A DNA stretch of 41,940 nucleotides from Polyangia bacterium (GTDB lineage: Bacteria; Myxococcota_A; Polyangia; Polyangiales; Sandaracinaceae), in contig JAUHXR010000040.1 of NCBI GenBank assembly GCA_030426845.1, forward strand, positions 1 through 41,940. The letters run 5' to 3'. A model generated the notes under the pieces. The model was not told where the DNA came from, ran no database searches, and saw nothing but the letters and a program-made list of their open reading frames with translations. The translations under genes were made by a program, and so were the position numbers. Positions within the stretch are counted from its first letter, which is position 1, and each line of letters starts with the position of its first letter. Below are positions 8,580-17,981 of this stretch, piece after piece.

Positions 8580-11378
8580 ATGCCAGATCCCCGCCCGCCC
8601 GAGCCGACGCCCGAGGACGCGCGCACCTGGATGCGCGGTCCGGCCGCCCGCGCGGCGTGGGTCCTCGCGCTCGGCGCGGCCTACGCGATCGTTGCCCGAG
8701 TCGCCGAGGCGTGGGCGCGCGCGAGCGCCTGGGACTTCCGGGCCCACGCCGCCGACCCGCTCGACGGGACGTGGCGCCTCGCGCTCGGATGGCTGGCCGC
8801 GCAGGGCGACTGGAGCTACCTCGACTTCCCCTACCCGCGCGGCCCCGGGTGGCAGGCGGTGGCGGGGCTGGCCTACACGCTCTCGGGCGGAGACCCCGGG
8901 TGGACCCACGCGCTGACCGCGCTCCTGTTCGAGCTGCTCGCGATGGCCGCGCTGCTCTGGGTGGTGCTGCGACGCGTGCGCGCGCCGTGGCCGCGGACCG
9001 GCGCGGGCCTCGTCGCGGTGGCTCTCTCGAGCGTGGTGGGCGCCGGCACGCTCCGCGCCGCGCTGCCCCTGCTCGTCGCGGACGCGCTCGTCCCCCGCGA
9101 GGACCACCCCGAGCGGCCGTCGCAGCCGTGGCGCGCCCCGGCGGCCGCCGCTGGCTGGACGGTCGCGGGGCTGCTCCTCGGCTTCGATCGGCTCTACGCC
9201 GCGGGCCTCGCCGCGCTGGCGGTCACCGCCGCGGCGGCCGTCCTCGCGGCGCGCGGAGGCGCCGCGATCACGCCGCCGCTCGCGCGCCTCGGTCGCTACC
9301 TCGCGTGCCTCGCGGCGGCCCTGGCCGCGCTCTCGGTGGTGGCCGCAGCCGCCGGCGCCTCGCCCCTCGAGATCGTCGTCGCGCAGCGTCGGCTCGCGGT
9401 CGACTACGCGGCCGCGATGGTGACGGAGTGGGAGGCGCCGGTGCCTCCGTGGATCGCGGGAGCGTTCGCGATCGGAGGCGCGGTCTACGTCCTCGCGCGT
9501 CGGGGCCCGAGCGCGGAGGCGCTGCTCGTCGCGGGCGCGCTGCCCGGCCTCCTTTTCGGGATGGTGCGCGCGGACGAAGAGCACCTCGTGGTGGCCGCGC
9601 TGCCCGTCGCGATCGCGCTGCTCGTCGCGGCGCTCCGGCCCGCGGATCCGTCGCGCGCGGGCCACGCGCGGCGAGGGCTCGCGGTCGCGCTCGCGGCGCT
9701 GGCGATCGGCGGCTGGGTCCTGGCCCGCCCCCGGACCGTCGCGTTCGATCCAGACGGGATCGCGCGCCTGCTCGCCGGCGAGGGCCCCGACCGCGACTAC
9801 CGAAGCGACGCGCAGGCCGCGGTGGCGTGGGCGCGGAGCCACCGCCGCGAGGGGTGCCTCGGCGCGAGCGCCGACGTCTCGGTGATCCACGCGATGGCCG
9901 ACGCGCGAGGACCGACCGAGCTCCCGATGCGCTGGACCCACGCGCGGCGCGAAGCGCTCGCGACCGCGATCGCGGAGGCGGACTGCCCGCGCTTCCTCTA
10001 CTCCGCGTACACCTTCGTCTGGCCCGGCAACAACTGGGTGCTCGGGCCGGACTTCGTCGAGGTTGCGCGACGCTACGAGCCGGCCGAGCGGGTCGCGCCG
10101 AGCCTCCTCGGCCTGCGCCGCCGGGCGCAGCTCCGCGAGGTCGAGCGTCGCGCGATCACCGAGGCGCCGCGCGGGGCGACGATCGGCGTGCCGGGCTCGT
10201 TCTCGATCGAGCTGGGTGAGGCGATCGGCGGCACCGACGTCCTCGAGCTGCCGCTCCGCGTCGACGTCTCGGGCTGGCGGCAGGCGCTCGGCGGCGCCCC
10301 GGCGATCGAGTGGCGCTTCGAGCGCGCGGGCGAGCCGGTCGGCGAGTGGCGTCCGGTCATGGGCCTCGTCTACGGCGAGCCCTCGACCGTACAGCTCGCC
10401 CCCGACCCCGACGCGGCCGAGTGGCGCTGGATCGGCGGGCGCTCGCCGTCGCGGACGCGATCCGCCGACGCGCTCGTGCTCCGGGCCCGCGCCCGCGGCT
10501 GGACGAGCCCGGCCGAGGTGCGCGTCGAGGTCGGCCCGATCGCGCGCCTGCGGCTCGCCGACGAGGACCCCGCGCCCGGGAGCGGCTGCCGACCTCACGA
10601 GGAGCTCCGGACCGCGATGCGCGGCGGCGCGGCGTGGGGCCGCTACGCGAGCCCTCGAGTGACCGAGGGCGGGGTGGAGCTCGAACCCAACGACCTCGAG
10701 GACCACGTCGCGGAGCTGTGGCTCGCCGCCCGGCCGTGCGCGGACAGCTGCGTCACCGTCGAGGCGATGGTCGACGCGAGCGAGTCCGAGAGCGACGGCG
10801 TCGAGGTCGCGCTCGAGCTGTTCGATCCTCCGGGGCGTCACACCCTCGAGTACCTGCGCGTGCCGGCCGGCCGCGCGCGCCATCGCCTGGAACGGCGGCT
10901 CGACGTGAGCCCCGGACGCGACGTGCTGGTCGGCCTCTCCGTCCGCCCGTGGGAGAGCTGGGGCGCCGACCGCCTGCGGCTGCTCGCCGCGCGGGTCGGG
11001 CCGTGCGTGGAGCTGAGCCCGCTCGCGCCCGGTCGTGTCCGCGTGAGCCGCGGTGAGGCGGTGACGCGCGGAGAGGACCTCGCCCTCGGCGCGGGCGGGG
11101 CCACGCTCGGCTTCCCCATGGCTACCCGCGAGCCGACCTGCCTGGCGCTCGCGGTGCGCGCCGACCGGCCCGGCGAGGGGGAGCTGCGCGTCTGGCTGCG
11201 CGAGGGCGACGAGGCGCCCTACGTCCACCGGCTCGCGCTCGAGCCCGTCCTCACCGTGGTCGATCCGTTCCCGATCACCGGCGCCGAGGGCGGGAACGGC
11301 GAGCTCACGATCGACGTCGCGCTCGCCGAGGGGATCGGAGGCGCGCTGCTCCGACCGCGCCTCGAGCGCTGCCCGTGA
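8580..11378 (+). CDS. Large polytopic membrane protein with C-terminal beta-sandwich region
   Basis: 932 residues from the ATG at 8580; the frame is open far upstream but only antisense to the glycosyltransferase. The first ~400 residues contain about nine hydrophobic segments (for example AWVLALGAAYAIVARV and LLWVVLRRV). The first external loop carries acidic residues (DFRAHAADPLDG), as in GT-C enzymes that use lipid-linked sugars. The remaining ~500 residues are soluble and beta-rich, with paired Cys (about 'RPCADSC'), and probably face the periplasm. The layout matches the membrane protein at 18,578-21,373 (931 residues), though I see no clear sequence match. A GT-C-type glycosyltransferase is a reasonable guess, not demonstrated. 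TATCGT lies 13 nt before the ATG and could be a -10 box. Confidence 0.75.
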   Translation: MPDPRPPEPTPEDARTWMRGPAARAAWVLALGAAYAIVARVAEAWARASAWDFRAHAADPLDGTWRLALGWLAAQGDWSYLDFPYPRGPGWQAVAGLAYTLSGGDPGWTHALTALLFELLAMAALLWVVLRRVRAPWPRTGAGLVAVALSSVVGAGTLRAALPLLVADALVPREDHPERPSQPWRAPAAAAGWTVAGLLLGFDRLYAAGLAALAVTAAAAVLAARGGAAITPPLARLGRYLACLAAALAALSVVAAAAGASPLEIVVAQRRLAVDYAAAMVTEWEAPVPPWIAGAFAIGGAVYVLARRGPSAEALLVAGALPGLLFGMVRADEEHLVVAALPVAIALLVAALRPADPSRAGHARRGLAVALAALAIGGWVLARPRTVAFDPDGIARLLAGEGPDRDYRSDAQAAVAWARSHRREGCLGASADVSVIHAMADARGPTELPMRWTHARREALATAIAEADCPRFLYSAYTFVWPGNNWVLGPDFVEVARRYEPAERVAPSLLGLRRRAQLREVERRAITEAPRGATIGVPGSFSIELGEAIGGTDVLELPLRVDVSGWRQALGGAPAIEWRFERAGEPVGEWRPVMGLVYGEPSTVQLAPDPDAAEWRWIGGRSPSRTRSADALVLRARARGWTSPAEVRVEVGPIARLRLADEDPAPGSGCRPHEELRTAMRGGAAWGRYASPRVTEGGVELEPNDLEDHVAELWLAARPCADSCVTVEAMVDASESESDGVEVALELFDPPGRHTLEYLRVPAGRARHRLERRLDVSPGRDVLVGLSVRPWESWGADRLRLLAARVGPCVELSPLAPGRVRVSRGEAVTRGEDLALGAGGATLGFPMATREPTCLALAVRADRPGEGELRVWLREGDEAPYVHRLALEPVLTVVDPFPITGAEGGNGELTIDVALAEGIGGALLRPRLERCP

Positions 11379-11388
11379 GGCCCCCGCG

Positions 11389-11431
11389 CCGGCCGCCGCA
11401 CCGTCAACGTTCGTTGATGGCGCGTGGCCGG
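11389..11431. terminator. Nested inverted repeats between convergent genes, possible bidirectional terminator
   Basis: Inner arms TCAACG and CGTTGA (11,404-11,417) are separated by TT and lie inside outer arms CCGGCC (11,389-11,394) and GGCCGG (11,426-11,431). The site lies between the membrane protein gene ending at 11,378 and the DUF4332 gene ending at 11,484, which converge. There is no T-tract on either strand, so intrinsic termination would be atypical. Confidence 0.35.
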
Positions 11432-11483
11432 TACGCGGCTCGCCTCGACCGCCCTCGCCCCGATGACCCTGCCCCCGACAGCC

Positions 11484-11888
11484 TCAGTGCGTGACGACCT
11501 TGTCGAGCGTCTTCGCCTGGGCGATCCACTCGCCGACGCTCTTCTCCGAGGGGAGCGAGCGCACGAGCTTCTTGGTCTCGTTCACCTCGCCCATCTTCGC
11601 GGTCAGGTTGGCCGCGTTACGCTGCGCGAGCTCCGGGACGGTGTCGACCCCCGCCGCCTCGAGCAGATCCGCGTACTCCTCGCCGACCCCCTTGATGCGG
11701 AACAGGTCCGCCATGTTGACCCAGCGGAGGATGCGCTCCTCCGAGATCGAGGTCGCCTCCGCGAGCTCCTTGCGCCCCTTCTTCGACGCGCCGCGCTCGA
11801 GCAGCTTCTCGACCGTCTTGACGCCGGCGCCCTCGAGCTTCTCGGCGTTGGCGGGCCCGATGCCCTCGATCTCCTTCACGTTGGCCAT
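11484..11888 (-). CDS. DUF4332-type helix-hairpin-helix protein
   Basis: 134 residues, soluble. Two helix-hairpin-helix-like repeats are visible: IEGIGPANAEKLEGAGVKTV (about 6-25) and IKGVGEEYADLLEAAGVDTV (about 64-83). These are typical of DUF4332 and related proteins; HhH repeats often bind DNA non-specifically, but no function is established for the family. The ATG at 11,888 is preferred over longer options because AAAGGA sits six bases upstream and the motif begins at residue 6. Its 5' region contains two abutting inverted repeats and an extended -10 box (separate entry), so it is probably regulated on its own. Confidence 0.85.
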   Translation of the reverse strand: MANVKEIEGIGPANAEKLEGAGVKTVEKLLERGASKKGRKELAEATSISEERILRWVNMADLFRIKGVGEEYADLLEAAGVDTVPELAQRNAANLTAKMGEVNETKKLVRSLPSEKSVGEWIAQAKTLDKVVTH

Positions 11889-11904
11889 GATCAGTCCTTT
11901 CGTT

Positions 11905-11942
11905 GCGACGTGACGTCCGTCGCACGGCTTATACCAAGCCGT
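11905..11942 (-). promoter_or_regulatory. Extended -10 promoter and two adjacent inverted repeats upstream of the DUF4332 gene
   Basis: On the minus strand TTGGTATAAG (within 11,927-11,936) reads as an extended -10 element (TGGTATAAG) about 40 nt before the start codon. It lies inside a perfect inverted repeat, ACGGCTT-5-AAGCCGT (11,924-11,942). A second repeat, GCGACG-7-CGTCGC (11,905-11,923), directly abuts it near the expected transcription start. This is a typical arrangement for a repressor operator, but the regulator is unknown. Confidence 0.45.
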
Positions 11943-12123
11943 CGGCCGGCCCCCACGAGCCGCCGCCCCCGCCCCTTCGCGCGGCGGGCTGGAGGGCGCA
12001 GCCGACAGTTGAGGGTGCGGCCCCCGGGCTCGCTCGGCCGCGGACCGGCCGGGCCCCGCGGGGCTGCCCGGCATGGTATGCGCATGAACCGGCAGCCGAA
12101 CCGACCAAGGAGAACCGAACGTC

Positions 12124-12525
12124 ATGCTCGATCAGCTCATCACTCAGTTCATGTCCTCGCGCGCCGCCAACGAGACCATCGCGTCCGTCACGCAGCAGAC
12201 GGAGCTCGACGCGGGTCAGGCCCGCCAGGCGGTCGAGGCGACCGCGCAGGGGGCCGCGGAGGCCGCGACCGATCAGGGCGGCCTCGCCGGCCTCGCCGGC
12301 TCGCTCCTCGGCGGCGGCGGCGGTGGAGGCGGTGGCCTCGCCGGGCTCGCCGGCTCGCTCCTCGGCGGCGGCGGTGGCGCCCCCGCGGCGGGCGGCCTGC
12401 CGCCTCAGCTCACGCAGCAGGTGACCCAGCTGGTGGCGGAGAAGACCGGCCTGTCCCCCGCGATCGCCGCGGCGGTCGTCGCGGTGGCGCTCCCGAAGGT
12501 CATGGAGTTCATCCAGGGCAAGTGA
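12124..12525 (+). CDS. Small Gly/Ala-rich protein with internal duplication
   Basis: 133 residues. A helical N-terminal part (LDQLITQFMSSRAANETIA, then DAGQARQAVEATAQG) is followed by two copies of GGLAGLAGSLLGGGG at about 53-84 and a hydrophobic C-terminal segment (GLSPAIAAAVVAVALPKVM). This loosely resembles DUF937/YidB-like small proteins, but I cannot assign it with confidence. There is no signal peptide. AAGGAG lies upstream at a good distance, supporting the start. It converges with the kinase gene; the spacer between them is a tandem-repeat array. The Gly linkers imply two flexibly joined helical modules. Confidence 0.75.
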   Translation: MLDQLITQFMSSRAANETIASVTQQTELDAGQARQAVEATAQGAAEAATDQGGLAGLAGSLLGGGGGGGGGLAGLAGSLLGGGGGAPAAGGLPPQLTQQVTQLVAEKTGLSPAIAAAVVAVALPKVMEFIQGK

Positions 12526-12537
12526 GGCGCGGCGTCG

Positions 12538-12618
12538 GCCGATCGCGCTCAGCCGATCGCGGTCAGCCGATGGCGCTCAGCCGATGGCGCTCAGCCGATC
12601 GCGATCGGCCGATCGCGG

Positions 12619-12621
<3 letters not shown>
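12538..12621. repeat. 14 bp tandem repeat, six copies, running into the kinase stop codon
   Basis: Six head-to-tail copies of GCCGATCGCGCTCA with point changes (some GATGGC, some GGTCA). The last copy's TCA (12,619-12,621) is the stop codon of the minus-strand kinase gene, so each unit reads TGA at its start on that strand. The array fills almost the whole spacer between the convergent genes. It also contains the 14 bp perfect palindrome CCGATCGCGATCGG at 12,595-12,608. Confidence 0.9.
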
Positions 12622-13962
<1,341 letters not shown>

Positions 13963-14072
13963 CGGCGGCCCATCTTGCGATCATGTCGAGCCGGCGTCAC
14001 GCCGCCGTTGGCGATCGGTGGCCCGGGCGTCATCCTCGGCCCCGCGCCGCAGGACATCCCTGGGGCCGACGA

Positions 14073-14101
14073 GTCACCCGGAACAGCACGTTCCGAGTGA
14101 C
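14073..14101. promoter_or_regulatory. Operator-like inverted repeat before the F420-reductase-like gene
   Basis: Arms GTCACCCGGAAC and GTTCCGAGTGAC are separated by AGCAC. They match at 11 of 12 positions, which is striking for a spacer. The element ends just before GGAGGG, the ribosome site of the gene starting at 14,116. It could be an operator, or an mRNA hairpin next to the ribosome site. No regulator gene is adjacent. Confidence 0.55.
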
Positions 14102-14115
14102 GAAGGAGGGACGCC

Positions 14116-14757
14116 ATGGAGATCGCGATCTTGGGGACGGGGACGGTCGGCAGGACCCTTTCGGAGGGGCTCGCGCGCCACGGCCACCGCGTGACGGTGG
14201 GCACGCGCGATCCGGAGGCGACCCGGGCGCGCGACGAGGCGGCGTTCGAGGGCGTGACGCTGCGCACCTTCGCGGACGCGGCCGCCGACGCCGAGCTGGT
14301 GATCCTCGCTACCTCGGGCCAGGCCGCGCTCGGGGTGATCGAGGCGGCCGGACCGAGCCGGCTCGCGGGCAAGGTGCTGATCGACGTCGCGAACCCGCTC
14401 GACTTCTCGAACGGCTTCCCGCCTTCGCTCTCCGTCTGCAACACGACCTCGCTCGGCGAGCAGGTCCAGGCGGCGGCGCCCGAGGCGAAGGTCGTCAAGG
14501 CGCTCAACACCGTCGCGGCGCCCGTGATGATCGACCCGGCCAGCGTCGCGGGGGGCGATCACACGCTGCCGATCTGCGGCGACGACGCAGAGGCCAAGGC
14601 CACCGTGACTGCGCTGCTCGCGGAGCTGGGCTGGCGGGACGTGCTCGACCTCGGACCGATCAGCGGCGCGCGCGCGACCGAGGCCTACCTGCTGCTCTGG
14701 ACGCGCCTCTACGCGGCGCGGCAGAGCGCCGCCTTCTCCATCAAGGTGGTGAGCTGA
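14116..14757 (+). CDS. NADPH-dependent F420 reductase-like NAD(P)-binding protein
   Basis: 213 residues. The N-terminal dinucleotide-binding fold starts at once with MEIAILGTGTVGRTLSEGLA (GxGxxG) and has the VGTRDP segment used for NADP contact. LIDVANPLDFSNGFPPS and KALNT are typical of the NADP oxidoreductase, coenzyme F420-dependent family. Many bacterial relatives do not use F420, and the real substrate here is unknown. The start is well supported by GGAGGG. The inverted repeat just upstream suggests single-gene regulation, as is common for stress-induced members of this family. Confidence 0.85.
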   Translation: MEIAILGTGTVGRTLSEGLARHGHRVTVGTRDPEATRARDEAAFEGVTLRTFADAAADAELVILATSGQAALGVIEAAGPSRLAGKVLIDVANPLDFSNGFPPSLSVCNTTSLGEQVQAAAPEAKVVKALNTVAAPVMIDPASVAGGDHTLPICGDDAEAKATVTALLAELGWRDVLDLGPISGARATEAYLLLWTRLYAARQSAAFSIKVVS

Positions 14758-14767
14758 GCCGGACGGG

Positions 14768-15532
14768 TCACTCGGGCGCGACGTGGAACGCGAGGGCGTG
14801 CCGGATACCGCGGCGCGGCGCGAGCTGACGGACGCCCCGCCGCGCGCGCCAGGCCGCCCCGGTCGAGGGCCCGCCGTCCAGGTTCAGCGCCTCCTCGCAC
14901 CCCTCGCGCGCGAGGAGCGCGCCCAGCGTGTGGAGGGTCGGGCCCGCCCGGCCGCGCGACGGATCGCGCCGGGCGAGGTAGACGTCGAGGGACCGGCCAC
15001 CGTCCCGGATGCAGAGCGCGGTGCGCGCGGCGGTGGCGGGCAGCCGGCGCGCGATGTTGTTCGCGCCCGCGACGACGAGGCGTGGCCGGCACTGGATCGC
15101 GAAGTCCAGGGGAGCGGGGAGCTGCAGCGGGGCCTCGGCGTCGTGCTGACTCGCCCGGCCCGACGAGAGCGCGACCACCCCGCCGCCGATCCGCGCGAGG
15201 TAGGGGCTCACCTCGTCGCCCCCCTCGACCACGAGGCCCTCGGGTCGGCGGTCGGTCCCGTAGAAGCCGCCGTTGATCACGAGCGCCGCCCCGCCGCGGA
15301 CCCAGCGCCCGAGGCCGCGGCGCATCCCGACGTCCACGACCTCGACCCGCGTCCGCTCGAGAGGCAGCGTCCAGCGGTGCAGGCGGTACGGCTCGCCGTC
15401 CCATCGCCGCTCGACGCGCACCTCGTACGGCAGGACCTCGCGCGACGCGGGCTGGGCGCGCAGCAGGCTCACGCTGGCGAGCAGGGCGAGGGGCGCGAAC
15501 GCGAACGACAGCCGTCGCATCCCCCGCAGCAT
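14768..15532 (-). CDS. Secreted phosphodiester glycosidase (NAGPA domain) family protein
   Basis: About 254 residues from 15,532; the alternative start at 15,520 gives a cleaner signal peptide (MRRLSFAFAPLALLASVSLL, then RAQPA). The NAGPA/DUF2233 fold is recognised by ALVINGGFYGTD (about 80-95) and NLDGGPSTGAAW near the C-terminus, the two conserved strand-loop motifs. Members remove N-acetylglucosamine in phosphodiester linkage or act on cell-wall and exopolysaccharide substrates; the one here is unknown. The protein should be periplasmic or secreted. It diverges from the VWA lipoprotein gene at 15,690. Confidence 0.85.
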   Translation of the reverse strand: MLRGMRRLSFAFAPLALLASVSLLRAQPASREVLPYEVRVERRWDGEPYRLHRWTLPLERTRVEVVDVGMRRGLGRWVRGGAALVINGGFYGTDRRPEGLVVEGGDEVSPYLARIGGGVVALSSGRASQHDAEAPLQLPAPLDFAIQCRPRLVVAGANNIARRLPATAARTALCIRDGGRSLDVYLARRDPSRGRAGPTLHTLGALLAREGCEEALNLDGGPSTGAAWRARRGVRQLAPRRGIRHALAFHVAPE

Positions 15533-15689
15533 GACGTCGCCCTCGCCCTCCCGCGAGCGTGGGAGCCGCAGAGGCGCGCTCGGCCGGGCGCCGGCCGGCT
15601 GTAAGCGGGCGTTAAGGCTCCACGCCGCGCCGGCCCGCGATATCTTGTGCGGTCTCCCACGCTTGACCGCCTCTGCCCCCGGAGCCTCC

Positions 15690-17114
15690 ATGACTCGCCT
15701 GTCGCTGCCTCTCCTGGCGCTGTCGCTCGCCTTCTGCCTCGCGTGCGAGGCCAGCCCCTCCGCGCCCCGACGGGACGGCGGCGGAGGCGGAGGCTCCGAC
15801 GCGGGTCCGCCGCGGCCCGGGTTCGACTCCGGCGCGCCGTTCGACGCGGGCCCCCGCCGCGACGCCGGGCCGCCGCGCCCGGGTGACATGGACGCCGACG
15901 GACTGCCGGACGCCGACGAGGCGATGCGCGGGACCGACCCCAACAACGCCGACACCGACGGCGACGGGGTGGGCGACGGCGTCGAGGTCCTCGCCGGCAC
16001 CGATCCGAACAGCGCGGCGAGCACGATCCCGGACACCGACTTCTACGTCGTCCTCGAGTTCGGGGCGGGCCCTCAGGTGCGCGAGCTCGACTTCACGGCG
16101 CGGCTCGGGCGGGGCGACGTGCTCTTCCTCGTCGACACGACGGGCAGCATGACGGCCGCGATCAACAACGTGCGCAGCTCCCTCTCGACCCAGATCGCGC
16201 CGGCCATCCAGGCCGCGATCGCCGACGTCGTGATGGGCGTGGGCGACTTCCGCGACTTCCCCGTCGACCCCTACGGCGACCCGGGGGACTGGTCCTACCA
16301 GACGCGCCAGACCATGACCTCGGACCTCGCGGCGGTGCAGTCGGCGCTGGGCACCCTGCGCGCGGGCGGCGGCGCGGACGGCCCGGAGGCGGCGATCGAG
16401 GGCCTCTACCAGTCGGTCGCCGGCTCGGGGAGCTGCCCGGCGGGGGGCTTCGGCGCGGTCTGCTTCCGCAGCATGAGCCACCCCATCGTGGTCCTCGTGA
16501 CCGACGCCGAGATGCACAACGGGCCCGGCGGCGCGAACAACTACTCGGGCGTGAGCGCGCGCTCCTACTCCGAGACGATGGCCGCGCTCAACGCGCAGAA
16601 CGTGAAGATCGTCGGCGCGGCGGTCGACCCGCTGAGCATCGGCCTGCCGTTCCCGCTGCCCAACGTGGCCCGCCCCCACCTCGTGGAGGTCGCGCGCGCC
16701 ACCTCGTCGCGCGCGGTCGACGGCAGCGACACCGTCTACGACGCGCCCGGCGGCTCCGTCGCCACCGCGGCGGTCGACGGGATCGTCGACCTCGTCGGCG
16801 CGACCACCCAGGACGTCACGACCCAGCAGCGCGACGACCCGTCCGACGCGGTGGACGCGACTCGCTTCATGCAGTCGATCCGTCCGCTCCGCGCGACCCG
16901 CGCGACCCGCTTCGACGCCACCACCTTCTACGGCGTGGCCGGCGGGAGCACGGTGACCTTCGAGGTGACCTTCGAGAACGACTTCCTGATGCAGGAGGCG
17001 TTCGTGCAGCTGTTCCAGGCCTACATCGATGTGGTCGACACCGCGTCGTCCACGACCCTCGACACGCGCAACGTCTACATCGTCGTGCCGGCGATCGGCG
17101 GCGGCCTCATCTGA
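15690..17114 (+). CDS. VWA-domain lipoprotein with thrombospondin type 3-like calcium repeats
   Basis: 474 residues. Signal peptide with an approximate lipobox (LAFCLAC), then a Gly-run and DAGPP-type linker to about residue 65. A calcium-binding stretch follows (MDADGLPDADE, then DTDGDGVGDGVEVLAGTDP). A von Willebrand A domain starts near 145 (VLFLVDTTGSM, the MIDAS motif DxTxS) and continues through VVLVTDAEMHNGPGG. The C-terminus is beta-rich. VWA domains bind protein ligands through a metal ion, so a surface adhesion or recognition role is likely. GGAG lies upstream of the ATG. The frame is open further upstream, but the signal peptide fixes the start. Confidence 0.88.
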   Translation: MTRLSLPLLALSLAFCLACEASPSAPRRDGGGGGGSDAGPPRPGFDSGAPFDAGPRRDAGPPRPGDMDADGLPDADEAMRGTDPNNADTDGDGVGDGVEVLAGTDPNSAASTIPDTDFYVVLEFGAGPQVRELDFTARLGRGDVLFLVDTTGSMTAAINNVRSSLSTQIAPAIQAAIADVVMGVGDFRDFPVDPYGDPGDWSYQTRQTMTSDLAAVQSALGTLRAGGGADGPEAAIEGLYQSVAGSGSCPAGGFGAVCFRSMSHPIVVLVTDAEMHNGPGGANNYSGVSARSYSETMAALNAQNVKIVGAAVDPLSIGLPFPLPNVARPHLVEVARATSSRAVDGSDTVYDAPGGSVATAAVDGIVDLVGATTQDVTTQQRDDPSDAVDATRFMQSIRPLRATRATRFDATTFYGVAGGSTVTFEVTFENDFLMQEAFVQLFQAYIDVVDTASSTTLDTRNVYIVVPAIGGGLI

Positions 17115-17198
17115 GCGATCCTCGACCCGAGGTGATCCCCGATCCGGGAGACCGGCGCGTCCTCGGGTTCCAGGGCCCGCGGCGGGCAAACCTCCGCA

Positions 17199-17226
17199 GT
17201 GACAGCCGACGCGTTCGTGGTAGACG
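17199..17226 (+). promoter_or_regulatory. Likely promoter of the His-rich lipoprotein gene, leaderless
   Basis: GTGACA (17,199-17,204) and TAGACG (17,221-17,226) are 16 bp apart, and the -10-like box ends 7 nt before the ATG at 17,234. No ribosome site is present. A transcript starting at this distance would begin at or very near the start codon. Confidence 0.45.
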
Positions 17227-17233
17227 ACGCGGC

Positions 17234-17758
17234 ATGAAGACTCACTTCGTGACGATGGCGCTGGCGCTCGCGCTGGCTGGATGCGGTGGCTCGAGCGCGG
17301 AGGAGGCTCCGGCCGACGACTCCGCCGGCGGCGAAACCGCGGAGGGCGGCCACCACCACGGCGGTCCCCACGGCGAGGGCCACGGGGACGGCCATCACGG
17401 CGAGGGGCATGGCGAGGGGCATGGCGAGGGGCATGGCCGCGATCATCACCCCGAGATGAGCCCGGCGCTGCGCGCCTTCCACGACGTCCTCGCGCCCGTC
17501 TATCACATGGAGCCCGGCGCCGAGCGCGCGGCCGCCACCTGCGCCCGCGCAGGCGACATGGGCGCGGCCGCGCCCGCGGTCAGCCAGGGCACCGTCAGCG
17601 CGGTCGGCAACCTGGCCGCGGCGTGCGAGGCGGACCTCACCTCCGAGGCGGGCGTCGCCGGCGCGGAGCAGGCCCTCGAGGCGGTCCACGACGCGTTCCA
17701 CGAGGCGATGGAGGCGGAGCGCGAGACCGAGGGCGCGGAGCACCCGGACGAGGGCTGA
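17234..17758 (+). CDS. Histidine-rich lipoprotein, possible metal binder
   Basis: 174 residues. Lipoprotein signal MKTHFVTMALALALAGC with lipobox LAGC, then an acidic stretch and a very His/Gly-rich segment (about 38-75) with HHHGGPHGEGHGDGHHGEGH and GEGH repeated. The DNA shows three exact 12 bp units (GGCGAGGGGCAT, 17,399-17,434), so the repeat is young. The C-terminal ~95 residues are helical with two cysteines and many His/Glu. His-rich lipoproteins usually bind zinc, nickel or copper; which metal cannot be told here. It converges with the Cys-rich lipoprotein gene across a repeat array. Confidence 0.8.
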   Translation: MKTHFVTMALALALAGCGGSSAEEAPADDSAGGETAEGGHHHGGPHGEGHGDGHHGEGHGEGHGEGHGRDHHPEMSPALRAFHDVLAPVYHMEPGAERAAATCARAGDMGAAAPAVSQGTVSAVGNLAAACEADLTSEAGVAGAEQALEAVHDAFHEAMEAERETEGAEHPDEG

Positions 17759-17811
17759 GCGCTCCCGGATCCGACGAGCCGAGGCGCGGGAACCGGAGCG
17801 GCTCCCGCTCG

Positions 17812-17915
17812 CTCGGCTCGGCCTTCTGACTCGGCTCGGCCTTCTGACTCGGCTCGGCTTCCGACTCGGCTCGGCTTCCGACTCGGCTCGGCTTCTGACT
17901 CGGCTCGGCTTCTGA
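17812..17915. repeat. 17-18 bp tandem repeat, six copies
   Basis: Two 18 bp units (CTCGGCTCGGCCTTCTGA) are followed by four 17 bp units ending in CTTCCGA or CTTCTGA. They sit in the spacer between convergent genes, directly before a second array of 15 bp units. The changes come in adjacent identical pairs, which suggests recent slippage or duplication. Confidence 0.9.
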
Positions 17916-17920
17916 CTCGG

Positions 17921-17980
17921 CTCAGCGCGCGGCGGCTCAGCGCGCGGCGGCTCAGCGCGCGGCGACTCAGCGCGCGGCGG
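17921..17980. repeat. 15 bp tandem repeat, four copies, ending at a stop codon
   Basis: Four units of CTCAGCGCGCGGCGG (one ending CGA) run to position 17,980; a partial fifth unit (CTCAGC) holds the stop codon (17,982-17,984) of the minus-strand lipoprotein gene. The unit therefore looks like a copy of the gene's own stop-codon neighbourhood. Confidence 0.9.
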
Positions 17981-17981
17981 C

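Noticed and set aside
15612-17189. Minus-strand frame of 525 codons
   Set aside because: Antisense to the VWA lipoprotein gene, which has a signal peptide and intact MIDAS motif; the antisense product is low-complexity.
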